A stretch of 64,000 bases of DNA from Coriaria nepalensis (lineage: Eukaryota; Streptophyta; Magnoliopsida; Cucurbitales; Coriariaceae): positions 1,743,501-1,807,500 of the forward strand of contig CP114497.1 of assembly GCA_027186245.1 (NCBI GenBank), in the 5' to 3' direction. Position numbers and translations under genes: made by a program. The notes under the pieces were generated by a model. It was not told the DNA's origin, made no database searches, and was given only the letters and a program-made list of their open reading frames with translations. This document shows positions 1-12,965 of the stretch, in pieces. The stretch's first letter is position 1; each line of letters starts with the position of its first letter.

Positions 1-3000
1 GGATTCCCTGCTTGGCCTGCAAAGGTTTGCTTCTTCTTTTCCCTGGACGGTGTATTCTGCTTTTTCCTTTATCCTTTTTATTTAGTTATTATTCTAGTTT
101 TTTATCTTAAATTTTGATAATGTGATGTTTAGTTTTGATCTGTTAGGGTTTTCTTCTCGCTCCCTCTCGCGAAAATTATTACCTTAACCCCTCTTTAATG
201 GGGTTTTGAGGGAGGTGATATGTCCAATGATACTTAGGTTTTTCCCTGCTGTCTACAAGGTTTTACTGATTTGGACATAATCATATGTTTGAATCAAGGC
301 TTTAGCTTTTGACCAAACAATCATAGTGCTTTCTATCTGGCAAAATTTTCAGGTTATTTGGCCGTTTGACTAGTATCTGAGGTGTCTTTCATGCATGTTG
401 TATTTACAGATTAGCAGACCTGAGGATTGGAAAAAACTTCCTGACCCAAAGAAATTTTTCGTCCAATTCTTTGGGACAGAAGAAATGTAAGCTTCTCTCC
501 TTTGCTTAAACTTTTCATTTCGAGCCTACCATGCTTGATTACTGCAATGTGAGAGTATGTTGAGGTATGGATCCTTTAAAACAACATTGCCATCCTTTTA
601 TCAAGAGGTCAAACTGCTTCTTTGTACGTTCAAACCAATATGCATGTTCATTTTATCAAGAGGTCAAAATGTTGGTTTTGGGCATTTTGATATGAAAATA
701 GTTTTGAAATGTCAATTGCACAGTTGTTTCCATTTCATCCGTTCTCTATACTCATGTCAATTTCTAGCCAAGTTCTTTTTTAGAATTTACAATGTCCAAG
801 TAGAAGCTCCAATACTACTTATATAAAATAATTCCAATACTGTTTCTTCTCTTCCTCATTCCTCATTTTCCTATATGGTTTCTTATTTTAGCTCTTAGTC
901 TACTTGTTTCCCCATTTACAGAGCGTTCGTTGCTCCTGCTGATATTCAGGCATTCACCAATGAGGTAAAGGTCAAGTTATCAGCACGTTGTCAAGGTAAA
1001 ACAAAGCACTTTTCGCAAGCTGTGCAGGCAATCTGTGCAGAATTTGATGAGTTGCGGAAGAAGAAATCAAGTGGTTCTCGTGATGATACTGATGGATCTG
1101 ACCTTGGGAGTGGGGCTCTGCTTGTTGATGGGGGGGATGATGGTGGGTTTGAGCTTGATTTAAAGGGTGAGATGGGTACCGTGGAATCCAATGGAGAAAT
1201 AATGAAGGATGGCATAGGTGAGTGTGGTTCTAAGCTGGAGCGCTGCTCACAAATAAAAAGTGAAGTTGACTGTCATGATGTGAAGCCTTCGATAGAAAAT
1301 CGTCAAGGTCATAGCTCATCTCCAATACTGCCTTCTGAGAAGAAAAATAAAACATCTGTAGGATCAGGTGCAGATAGTTCTTATTCAAAGGAAGAGCTTT
1401 CTACTAGTAAAGAGCAAGATTCTAGTAACAAGCATAGGGCACTCACAAGTAAAAGCCACAAGTTAAAAGTGGTGGATACTACTATGAAGAAGAAATATGA
1501 GGGCACAGAGCGTAGTAAAAGCAATGGATCATCTGTAACAGCACCTAAAGAAGGGTGCCCTCAATCAAAAGATGGAATAAAGGGAAAATTTGATTCTGTT
1601 GGAGTTGTGAGGAAGAATTCTTCAGGTGCTCTTAAGTCAGATTCTGAACTTGGTCTTGTGATGAAATCTAAAGATGTTGTGAAATTTAAAAAACATATGA
1701 AGGATAAAAGTTTAGCAACCAACTCTGTGGTTGATGATGAGAAGGTGCCCAAGGGTGAACTAACTGTCAGGAAAAAGAGGCCCCAGCTTGGAGAAGGGAA
1801 AACTGATTTGGATGGGAATGAAATTTTACATAAAGGGAAAAAAATGAGGCATGGAGAGATCGGGGATTCCAAGGGATCACTCCTTAGAAGCACGAAGAAT
1901 ATTTCTCCTGGTTCTAATGTAGTTGATGACATGGCAAAAATGTCGGAGCTGAAATCACTTGTGAAAGATAAGAACTTGCCGTCAACACAATCACACAAAA
2001 AACGGAGAGCAGTTTGCCTTTTTGATGACGAAGATGAGGAAGAGCCCAAAACTCCCGTACATGGGGGATCGGCCAAACCCAAAACTCCCGTACATGGGGG
2101 AGCGGCCAAACCCAAAACTCCCGTACATGGGGTATCAGCCAAAAATGTTAAAGCGCCTTCTAATGGCACAGATGCTAGTAAGAGTGCTGATGCTCCTGTT
2201 GAGAGTTCTTATAATGCCCATCAGACTGCCAGAGAAACACGTGGCTCTCGGGATAACAATTTGAAGGAGTCATCTTCCCAGTTACATAATAAGTCTCCGT
2301 CACCTAGCAAACCTCAGGTTGAGGAGAAATCAGGGAAGCCAATTACTCTTCATGTCTCTGATAGTCAGGGAAAATCAGATTCTCAGCAGTTGGCATCTAA
2401 AGTGGCAGAATCAAACTTGATTTCGCCTAAGAAGTCTCCGATGTCTCTTTCTGGCACCAAGCTAGTTGAACAACAACACAAGGTTACAAAAGCGGCCGTC
2501 AAAGTTCCTAGTGCTGGTCAGAAGAAAGCTCTGGCTGTTTCTAGTAAGGTTTCAGCTCCAAGTTTGCAAAGTGTGAATCTTTCTCAAGTTCAAGATACAA
2601 CTCAAAAAAGTAAGTTTGCATCTTTAGGAGAGAAGTCTAAAACTACTCCAAAATCGACTGCACGCGTCCATGAATCTTTTTTTTCCATGGATAAGTCAAC
2701 GGAGCACAGTTATTTTTCTGGTGAAAGGTATGATCACTCATAACTCATAGCTGTCTGTAGATTTTATTTAGGTGTGTGCTCTTACTTTCGTGTTTGTTTT
2801 TTGGAAATTTACAGATTAGAAGCTCTGAGAGAAGATAAAGGAGGTTTCCTGATTGATTCCAAGACCCCAGAGTCTGTTACATCCATGAAGCATCTTATTG
2901 CAGTTGCCCAAGCCAAAAGGAAACAGGCACACACTCAGAATCTCTCTATTGGGTTTCACAATTATGGTCCCTTTTTTACTTCTGATGTCCAGGGGAGGAG

Positions 3001-6000
3001 TCCTAGTCCCTCTCTAGCTCAACCTTTTCTATCCAGTACCAGCGATGTGGTGCAGACAGATATACATGGATCTAATCCTCACACAGGTTTAGCATCTCCA
3101 TCCACTCATAGTCATCCGTTGATGGCCCAAAATAAATCTGATACTGAAGAATTGGAGGAGAGGAGATTCAGTTCAGTGCATAAGACCAGTGGAGATTCCT
3201 TAAGTGGTGGTACTGAGGCAGCTGTTGCTCGTGATGCATTTGAAGGAATGATAGAGACTTTGTCAAGGACTAAGGAAAGTATTGGACGTGCAACACGGCT
3301 TGCTATTGAGTGTGCCAAATATGGTATTGCAAATGAGGTGAGTTTATGCGTTTGTTTATGTCGATATGTTACAATTACAAAATGGAGAGGATTTGGATTG
3401 TTGATGGACATGCTAGCTCTTCTGTTTATCTGGTGACTAATTTCTATATTTTCTTTTTGTTTCAAGTGATCTATCAAATTGTGCTTGGTATAGTATCAAT
3501 AGATTTTCATAGTATGCTTAGCATCTAGCAGCTGTTTGAAAAAGAAAAAAATGATTCATATGTCATACTAGAGAACACCACCTACCTTAGGTCCAAGGTT
3601 ATGGTCTTCTTATAATTTTGTTTAGGAATGAGCTCGTGAGCTTAAGCTACTGATGGATTTAGGGGGTAGCAAAAAGCTTGTACGTTATGTCCAAATGTCT
3701 TCTAGAACTTGGTCTGTTCTTAGATTAGTACGCACTGCTTTGTAGAATCAAACTTTATTAAATATTATGATGCGGTAATATTTGCAATGTGAGACCAATT
3801 TATGGAATCAAGGGTGGTATTGGAATAATGGAAAGTGACAACATATCTTATGCCACATGATTTCTTAATAGACAGTAAAGTAAAACTGCCTTTTTCTTGA
3901 CTTGGACGAAATCGTGGGCCTATCTTCAATCAGATGCTATGCACTCTACTTTGACATATGACCTATTCTTATTCATTTTTCAGAAACATTTTTTATTGGT
4001 ACAAATTCAATGGTTATGCTGCCTTTACTTTTAGCGCAGTGATAGTGAACTTCCTTTTGATTGGACTAATTTCTAACTTTCTGTTGCAGGTTGTGGAATT
4101 ACTGATCCGTAAGCTAGAAAATGAACATAATTTTCACCGTAAAGTGGATCTCTTCTTTCTTGTGGATTCCATAACTCAATGTTCACATACTCAAAGTGGT
4201 AGACCATGAGAGCTTATTTTTATGCTTAAATAGACAAAGTTTCATTTTATTGTCAATGAAAACTATGCTGGCTTTGGTTTTTTAAGTATATAATTTTTCT
4301 TTTGGATTTTGTTTTTATATTTGAAATTTTATGATGATAGAAGTTAATTTACAGGTATAGCGGGAGCATCTTACATCCCTATCATTCAAGCAGCATTGCC
4401 ACGCCTTCTTGGTGCTGCTGCTCCTCCTGGTACCAATGCTCGTGAAAATCGCCGTCAGTGTCACAAGGTAATGTTACCTTTATGTAATATTTCTTTATTG
4501 AAAGCCTGATCTCCATGTGTAACTTATATATGGGTACATATATTATTCAATAAATTATCATCAGGTTTTACGATTGTGGCTTGAGAGGAAAATCTTACCC
4601 GAGTCTATTCTTCGGCGATACATGGATGACATTGGAGTTTCAAATGATGATACCACTGTTGGTTTTACCCTGAGACGTCCTTCTAGATCAGAGCGTGCTA
4701 TTGATGATCCAATCAGGGAAATGGAAGGCATGCTTGTTGATGAGTATGGAAGGTATGTAATTTATTTATTTGCCTGTTTTCAACTGATTCTATTTCCGTC
4801 TTCTTTGGTGGGCGCGGGATATAGTTCTGTCCATGGGAGAATTATGTGAGAAGCACTGAATATTTCCAGTCTGTTCAATGGAGTTCTGATAGACTGTCTC
4901 TTGAGTTCTGATAAATTTTTTCTCTCTCTTTCTCTTTGAACCAGCAATGCAACATTTCAGTTGCCTGGATTTCTTTCTTCACATGTCTTTGAAGATGAAG
5001 ATGAGGATGAAGATTTTCTAAATGGCTCATCGAAGGATGTTGGTGATGCATCACCGGTTAAATCCACACATGCTAACGAGTCAGAAGAAGCATGTGCAGT
5101 TACCCCAAATGATAGGCGGCATTGCATCTTGGAGGATGTAGATGGTGAGCTTGAAATGGAAGATGTCTCCGGGCATCCAAAAGATGAAAAGCCCTCTGTT
5201 GCAAATGGTTCTTGGGAAATGGTTTCACAACAGGCGGACTTAGAGAGGACAGCGGAATCGGTTTCTCACATATCAGAGTTGTCTCCTGTTCCAGAGGGTT
5301 CTCCGCCTTTGCCTCTCAATTCACCTCCTCCACTCCCACCCTTACCTTCCTCACCACCGCCACCACCACCTCCTTTATCTCCATCACCCCCACCCCCACC
5401 ACCACCCCCATCACAACCATCTCCTTTATTTCCTCCAGGTCCTCCACCATTGTTAGTTCCTCAAAATTCAGTAACTTCTCAGCCCTCTTTATTGTCATCA
5501 CAACAGATACCAACTCCTCAATCATCTGTGCAGTCTTCACCACATCTTGTGTATCAAGTGCCATTGCCTCATGAATACCGTAGTGTAAGATTCCCTTCTA
5601 TATAATTATATTTTATTTTGAAATATTGGTGTGCTTAGATTGATTATGCATTCCTATTCAGGGCAATCAACCTGTCCAAATGGTAGGAAATACTTCTCAT
5701 GGGGTTGTCATGGATGCCACTGTGAGAAATGAGGCATTACGACAGCAGTCTCCTTGTTTTATTCCTGCTTCTACCTGCAATGCTCGAGAACCTTCGGCAT
5801 TTAGTTCTTCAAGGCAATTAGAATATGGGCGCAATGATGTGTATTTAAATGCACAAGTTTCTCAATCAAATCAACAGTTCCAACAAAGTAACCCCTCCTT
5901 TGTGCCAAGACCTCTACAACCTGCCCCACCCCCAAATCCATCTACTCAATTCTCTTATGCAAATTCTGTTCAACAGCAGCATTCTCATGCTTATCATAAT

Positions 6001-6790
6001 CCATACCCTTTGCCCCCACTTCCTGATGGCCGGGGAAGATTTGTGGGTGACGAGCAATGGAGGACGCCTTCAAGCGAGTTCAAAGCCGAAAATCAGCATG
6101 GTGCATGGATGAATGGAGTGCGAGCTCCATCACATACAGGTCCACCATTTGGCCAAGAAGGTATTAAGCTGTTATAAATTTCATCATTTGTAATGTTCTT
6201 ATGTTTGCCTAAGTGTTGTCAAAGGAGCCTGCCCGGAGCTCCATCACCCTGTGAAGTAGAAGGCAGACAAATGATAATCTGCTTTCTTTTTTTTGTTTTT
6301 TATTTTCCTAATAAGTGGAAAACGGTTATACAGTTATTAAAAAAGATTAACTTAGAATGAAGGAACTTCACTTATCCCACTCAAAATGGTTTAAAAAATG
6401 TCATTCTGTAATCCTCTTTCAGTGAGAGCCAATCTATACCCTGGGCATCATCTTAATTCCATCTGCTTTATGTAATTTCAAATCCTCACCCACAGATGTT
6501 GCTGATGGCAGGTTATTATCAGCCTCCCGTTGATAGACCACCATCAAATAATATTGGTTTTCATCCTTCCACTTCTAACAACCTACCCTCCGGAGTTCCA
6601 ATTGTTGGTGGGTGAATGATTAATATTTTTATTTTTAATCTGGTCTATTTATCCTTTATTCTACAAGTTTAAATTTCTGTTAACCAAGAAGATCTGATTT
6701 AGTGTTGTATTTTGTTCAGGTCATGGGATTCCCCATATGTTACCATCCAGACCAGACATATCTGCCCTAAATTGTTGGAGGCCTGTATAA
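1..6790 (+). CDS. HUA2: HUA2-like (HULK) PWWP/CID-domain protein, 5' partial
   Basis: Nuclear protein of the HUA2/HUA2-LIKE family, known in Arabidopsis to act in transcription and pre-mRNA processing of AGAMOUS and FLC-type genes. Exons: 1-24, 410-486, 922-2727, 2815-3337, 4090-4198, 4355-4467, 4565-4752, 4945-5584, 5662-6160, 6512-6607, 6720-6790; they sum to 1382 codons including the stop. The window opens inside the PWWP domain (GFPAWPAK, then DPKKFFVQFFGTEEIAFVAP). A long Ser/Lys-rich middle follows, with three KPKTPVHG repeats. The CID/RPR domain lies in exons 4-7 (SRTKESIGRATRLAIECAKYG, HRKVDLFFLVDSITQCS, ARENRRQCHKVLRLWLERK). Next come an acidic run and a polyproline tract. The C-terminus ends LNCWRPV, matching the conserved CWRP end of the family. 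The start codon lies outside the window. The acceptor at 6512 was chosen because the nearer AG at 6494-6495 leads to an early stop. Confidence 0.93.
2045..2143 (+). repeat. 33-bp tandem repeat inside HUA2-like exon (3 copies)
   Basis: Three in-frame copies starting at 2045, 2078 and 2111, each encoding PKTPVHG plus a short Ser/Ala linker. The first two are almost identical at the DNA level and the third differs at a few sites. The frame is kept, so the protein simply gains or loses 11-residue units. Confidence 0.9.
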
Positions 6791-9259
6791 GAAAGAACCT
6801 CAACCCCTTCCAAGTCTAATAGTAAGATATTACTATTGAGATTTTTCAGCAGCGGCCCATCTTACCTGCCCCCCTTATTGTATCTGTAGTTTGAACAAAT
6901 TGAATACCTTTGGGGATTGGGCTTGTCTGGCTATTTCTTTCTTTGGTGGTAATTTCCTCTCTTGGTTTCAGGGCTGAAGTGTAGAGAGGGCAGACAGAGA
7001 GCAGATTTCAATGTATGACATGTTGGAGTATGATTGCTTGGTATATAAAATCTGATTACGACTTGAAGGCACTTATGCAAACTTGTGGAGACTCTTGGCA
7101 GGAATATGTATATTGTTATTTTTCCTGACAAATTATCCGGGAACATTTGCTTTCAAGTGTATGCCAATATTTCTGACTAGGTTAGTACACCTGTTTCTTA
7201 CCTCTTGTAAGTAGATTGAGTATTAAATGGCAAATTCAATCAGATAGTTTGGATTTCAGTGCTCTCCTATTTATGTGTACTCTTGTACGCCTAGTTTTAC
7301 ATGGTCATTTAAAGCATACTGAATTGCAGAATGTGTGATATCTTTTCCCTATTAGCAGGGGTTTTTGTATAATGCACAAATTAGGGTACTGGAGATGTCC
7401 GTACCTAAAAAAAGTATGCCATTTCATGAAGGAGAGAATCATGGCAGCCGTATTGTGAACACTGAGATATCTAGATAGTATAAGAAGTGGAGAGGTGCCA
7501 CATCTGTTAACTAGGTTGGTACCTGTGTAGTTGAGGGTTATTGCATGTTAGTGTGGATAAGCTTCATACTATTAGTATCAGTTATACCCTCAGGCACTTG
7601 CAAGATTTACCATGGAACAAAATGAAAAGTATGAGTGCATCAGTGGATCTAAAGATTGGTAGGTAGCACAGGGATGTGGCCTGTAGAAATGAATATATGG
7701 CAATTTTCAATTTGAAAATGATGGGAGTTTCTGCGAGGTCTATATATACAAAATTCATGCACTTGTGCTAGATAAACATTCTGGGCTACCAAGCATACTC
7801 TATTTGTTCACTGAAAAGATTTCAATTGGTGACACATTTTGAGAATGGTTAATTTTTGTTTTGGTTTCACATTAAGCACACAATCAGCTGATCTAGCTGT
7901 TGACAGTTTGGAAGTTCATGTCAATTTTATGTGAAGGAGGAGGAGCAGAGTTGGTCTTAGATTTTTAATGAATTGCTGAATATAGGAAAAGTTTATCCCA
8001 AAATGTAGATACTTTTCTGTGTTTCAGACGTTGGCTTTTCTTTCATTCCTACATTGTTGGGGCTTACTTAATTCTAAATCATTGCCCGTATGTTTCTCCC
8101 CTTGTATCCTTGGTGGCATCTTGATCTTCCACGGCATAATAACCAAAATTTCTATTACAGGTTTCGGAGAGATACTAATATACAGTTCCAGCTGTTATTT
8201 AATGATTCTCATTTTGGCTACTTATGAAGGAGCAAGCTCTTATTGTCTCAGAAGACAGTTCAGTTGCAAAGTCTTGAGGTAAATATTTTAATATGGAATT
8301 TTCAGTCAATATCCTAGCGGAGACTTTTAGGCACGTCAAATACAGTTTTCTTGCAAAATTACCATTGTAGAGGTAGTAACCCAGATGCTTCAGAACTTTT
8401 GAAGATTTACTTTAAATATTCTCATGTAATTGTACAGTACACTTATGTGATTCTATTTTCATACTATTCTTCAAAATAGTTTTGGCTCGTTAACAACATT
8501 TGTTCTCTCTTATGTTTAATGAGCATATTGGTGTATGATTACTGTTTGAATTTCATGACCCTTTGTTGAGCAATTGTCACCCTCATTATCACAACTCGAT
8601 ACTGGCTTTCTTTGTTGAGCTTAACTTTCTTCCTGATGTGTGTCTGAAATCCAAATGAAAAGATTGAGCTTTTTTATAGTTTCTTCAATCTGGTTTCCAT
8701 ACACCCTTAATCCTCTAATTTATAGAGAGATCATAGGTTATACTCTACTTTCTGTCATGTTCTGATTCTGAATACTTGATCAGACTATTTATGGAGGATG
8801 CCATAGGGTTTATCACAAAGTTTTGCGAGGATGCAGTGTCTTTCTTGATCCTCTTGTGGAGCAGTACTTTCATGCATGCACACTACACTGCACGCTATAT
8901 GCCTTTTGTCATACACTGGCTATCTGGATTTTCATTTTTTAACGTTTGCATGAACAGCCACACGTGCACCTTGAAGCATATGAATTTAAAAAACTTTGTT
9001 TTGTTAGGGAGATTGACAGGGCATTCTTTGGTGGTTTTATAGTTATACCGAATCTTGAATCTGACTAATTGTTACATCAAAATTTCAATGCAGAATCATA
9101 TGGGTTTTTTCTTTTTGTGTTCTTTCCAGTATTTGTCAGTGTAGCCCCATATATTGAAATATTATTACTAGAATGAGAAATCAAGAGCTCGTAGGAAGAA
9201 AAGGGAACCGGCCATAAAAAGAGGGGTGGGGGGGTTCGGTAGGTTGATGCAACTGTACC
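6791..9259. other. 3' flank of the HUA2-like gene, no gene seen
   Basis: About 2.5 kb of AT-rich sequence after the stop codon. The first part probably holds the 3' UTR. Short open frames exist on both strands, but none has a recognisable domain or splice partner. I see no RNA gene here. Confidence 0.5.
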
Positions 9260-9391
9260 TTGCATCTTGTTGATACTTCTTACTAAGGATGAGCACGGTC
9301 TAGTTTCGGGCTCTGCACCGCAAAATTGCATCTTGTTGATACTTCTTACTAGGGATGAGCAAGGTGCGGTTTCGGACCTGCATTGCACTGA
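9260..9391 (+). repeat. 66-bp direct repeat containing a hAT-like terminal sequence
   Basis: Two tandem copies start at 9260 and 9326. Both contain TTGCATCTTGTTGATACTTC followed by a block of the form TA(A/G)GGATGAGCA and then a GGTTTCGG-like run. TAGGGATGAGCA followed by GGTTTCGG-like motifs is typical of plant hAT element ends. The second copy (from about 9350) probably marks the left end of the hAT remnant whose transposase lies at 10.4-12.3 kb. I could not find the matching inverted end on the right. Confidence 0.5.
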
Positions 9392-12300
9392 AATTTTGCG
9401 GCGCGGGGCCCAAAATCACACTGTAATTCTGTTTTTTAGTACCGCACTAGTAAATTTCGATACGGGGAAGGGTGGTGTGGTGGGCCATTTTTAGTTTTTT
9501 GTTTTCCTTGGCTATCACTTGCATTTTAACTTCTTTTTCCCTTCTCAAATCTTTTACGATCATTTTTGTGTTCATACAAAAAAAAATTAAAAATTGACCC
9601 AAACTACAGTCTAGATGGAATATGTGGTGCCTTCATTGTCCTCCTTTATACCGTTATTAAGTGTTGAGACAACAAAGACGACAATTGCTAAATTCACAAA
9701 AACATGGGCAATTCCTTCATGTGCGACAATTTAAATTAAATTATCAAATTGTAATATTAAAGTATATAATTAAATAATTAAGAACATCATAAATTATTAA
9801 ATTGTATTATCAAAATATCAAAATAGGTAGTATAAGCATACAAAATAAAATAGATCTTCAGGATGTTCGACACATTGAATCAAAGTATCAAATTATATCG
9901 ATATCTTATCTTAGAAATGTAGAAATTTCATATAATTAATTATGTTATTATAAATTAAAATAATTTATGAGCAAATTAAGAATTGAATATACTATTGAAG
10001 TCTTATAATGCATCTATGGTACTAGATAAAGTGAACAATAAGCCTGCAATCCAATTTTGCACACACACAAGTGTCTCAATTGTAGATGGCTTCAGAGTTT
10101 GCTACAGAAGTCGGTAATTGTACAATCACTTGTTCTAAAAGTTTATTCTGAAGCAACAATAGATATCGGTATGGCAAAGATATCCTGAACAATCAATGTT
10201 AGTGTGAGATACTTATAACCATTCAACTTTTACCACCTAAGATATCAAAAGCCCATAAAGTTTGAAATACAGTTATTAATTTCCAAATATTATTTTATCT
10301 CTACAGCCTGTCAAGTGTCATTGTTGTCCATGCACAAACAGTTAAAGAAGGTCATCTCAATCTCATCAGGACCAGTCGGCAAAGATGGACGGTGAGAAGA
10401 CTCTACATGTGTGTGTGTCGGTGCGGACTATGATTGTGCACCCGAAGCAATAGAGTATAGATCATAAAATTTCTCAAACAAACTCTGCGTAGCTCTTACC
10501 GTGATATTGGCTTCTCTCTACGACTTAGAGTCTTTGTTGGTCTTAATAACAAAGCTAGTACCTGGCATTTTACTCCTCGGATCCAATAACATCGTAGCAC
10601 AAGTTAATAGGTTCATGTTTTCCTTTTTTCTTTCCAATACATGTTGATCTTACTTGCCATCAATGTCGCCACAGTAATCATATGAGGTTGATTGCCTACT
10701 ATCTAGAATTGTTTATTTTACCAAGTCCATGATAAGAATATGTGCTAGTAATATATATGGGCAAGTAGGATATAAGGTACTCGATAATTTTTTTGTGGCA
10801 TCCAAAAAGGACTTCATAAATGATAAGTATGAATCTATCTCTTCTCAATCGACATGTAGAGGAGGGCTTGGGCATGCAGGGTCCTCTCTATGCATCCTAC
10901 ACCAATAAAAAATATGTAATCTAAATGACTGGATAAGAAAATTTTAAAACTAACAAACAAGTGTAAATCATGATATATGTGGAATTCCACCAATTAGCAG
11001 TATTTGTCACATCTTCGTGTAAAAAACAATACATTTTCTTTCACAACATCTCCTAAAAACACTCTTGTATAGGCAGCAATCAAATGTATTTTATAACTCG
11101 GCGAATCTTTTCAATTAACTCACTTAACGGTGATAAATTTTCTTTAACAATAAGATTTATGATGTGACAAGCACACTTACAATTATACAAAAATCATTGA
11201 TTAGTAAGTATACATATAAATTGACTCATTAAGGTAGTCTCCACTAAATATTTAAAATATACCTAACTTCTAGATAGTCCCTTCTAAATAATAATTGATT
11301 GTCAAAGTGAGGTCTTCAAGTACTCAATGCCAGTTCTATTTGCCAAAATATTGTCCACTGTCACGCAACCAAGATGAGCAATATCCCACTCACGACTAGT
11401 CTTGTCAAGAGTTTCTCTAATCGTCCCTCCCTTATGATCAACGACTGCCTTAAAAATGATCACAAGCTTCTTAATTCTCCATGATTTATCTATCTAGTGC
11501 ATCATAATACACATATAGCTCATATTTTGAACCGATATCTAGATATCAGTGGTGAGAAAGATTTGACAATCGATCTCCTTGAAAACTTTTTTCAGTTTCA
11601 CTTTATCGACTCAAATAGTTTTATCGAATCACATGCAAAATGGCTAAACATGAAGGCACCTAGATCACGTAGATCAATAAAGTGAATCATCTTTTTGAAC
11701 AAATAGTGTTCAACAATGTTAAATGATTTCTCCGTCCCTATCACCTACCGTACAATACCCACTCTGATGACATTATCATTAAATTTAAATAAAAGTTTTA
11801 GAAGACACAAGTTAATAAAATAAAGTAGCACCTAAATAGTTAAATTAATAAACTGAAATTGTTCATTACCTAAGAGTGATCTTCTCATTGTTTCCATTGC
11901 TTTTATTTAGAGAGGCCAAATGATTATATGTGTCTATATTTTACACCACTCTAGGGCATCTCCTCGTATGCCCGTTCATTGTTGTGGTCCTCAATAAATG
12001 GTTACCCTGTATGAAAAAGTATATGGACAATGTCTACACTTAATTTATTTAATCGAAAGAACTTCATCAAAATGTTTCCAACACTCGGTCTTTCCTCTCT
12101 TCTCCATCCCAGTTTCCTCAATAGATGCATCTCTAGATTCCCCATCTAAATTATTATTTTCATTATCATCATCAAATAAGGCATCAATCGAACCCTTGTT
12201 ATATGATGACAGTGATATATCATTTTCCATAGATTGATTCACAATCTCGGGTCTAATAAGAGGCCCTTGTGCAGTTGGATAATCCTTCATAAGTGGAGGT
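9350..12300 (-). mobile_element. Degenerate hAT (Ac-like, zf-BED) DNA transposon
   Basis: Read on the minus strand, this region holds ordered fragments of a plant hAT transposase, broken by stops and frameshifts. Near 12,060-12,290 an acidic N-terminus runs into a zf-BED-like start (KRGKTECWKHF, then CRHC and a GHTRRCP-like histidine/cysteine pair near 11,950). Near 11,330-11,390 there is a WDIAHLGCVTVDN stretch equivalent to the TxDNAxxN region. Near 11,130-11,190 there is CACHIINLIVKE, equivalent to the conserved CxxHxLNLIV. A degenerate TRWNST-like motif follows near 10,990. A LDPRSKM motif near 10,580 is equivalent to LDPRYKL. I do not see the C-terminal dimerisation domain. The left TIR-like sequence is at about 9350; the right limit is uncertain. 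The element is not capable of transposing as it stands. Confidence 0.7.
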
Positions 12301-12572
12301 TATGGTAACATCAATTTGTTTATGTATTAAATTAATTAACATCATTTCAATTAGCAGTAAGAATTTTATGCAAAAACTTAGCAGACTTGATTGCCAAAAC
12401 ATAAAAGTTGTCTGCTTTAGCAGCTGCAAGTGAAGAGTATAGAAACCCAAGAAAGCAAGTTAGCAAAATTTAAAGATCAGTGAAAATATCCCACCACACC
12501 TTAGAATGCCATAAAACAGCAAATTCATGGGCCAATAGCTAATACAAATTGGAATTGTTTTAAGTAATAAAA

Positions 12573-12574
<2 letters not shown>

Positions 12575-12603
<29 letters not shown>
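12575..12603. repeat. (TA)n microsatellite
   Basis: About 14 uninterrupted TA dinucleotides between the hAT and LINE remnants. Confidence 0.95.
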
Positions 12604-12607
<4 letters not shown>

Positions 12608-12965
12608 AAGGTAACTTCATCTTAGTATCATCATTAAAGCCAACACAAAATTTATATTACAAATACAGACTCCGGAGCAGCTGTGGAAAACATGAACTTT
12701 TCGGTGTTACCAAACGTATAGAACAGTGTGATCGAACCATCAGTATTTCTACAACCAATTTACTAATCCCAAAATAAAATTTGATTAGAATCCCCAAGCT
12801 AAATAATTGAAATCTTAACCTAAAATTACATTCAATCTAAATCTGAATAAGTAATGGAGAAAAAAAAAAAAACCCCAACCCTAAGATTGAGTTGTGAGTT
12901 GCGGCGAAGAGCTTCCAGCTGGGCTGCGGTGGACGTGGGACAGGGACAGTAAGTGTTGGGAAGTG

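Noticed and set aside
1561..2169. 202-codon minus-strand open frame
   Set aside because: Antisense to the long HUA2-like exon, with no domain and no start context; the plus-strand frame has clear family motifs.
5212..5574. Thr/Ile-rich frame overlapping the polyproline tract
   Set aside because: Frame-shifted shadow of the CCN-rich HUA2-like exon.
12855..12875. Poly(A) tail of the LINE
   Set aside because: The A-run is on the plus strand, whereas the minus-strand LINE should leave a T-run; it cannot be this element's tail.
12290..12965. Right-hand inverted end of the hAT element
   Set aside because: I looked for the complement of TAGGGATGAGCA in this interval and saw none; the end may be deleted or too diverged.
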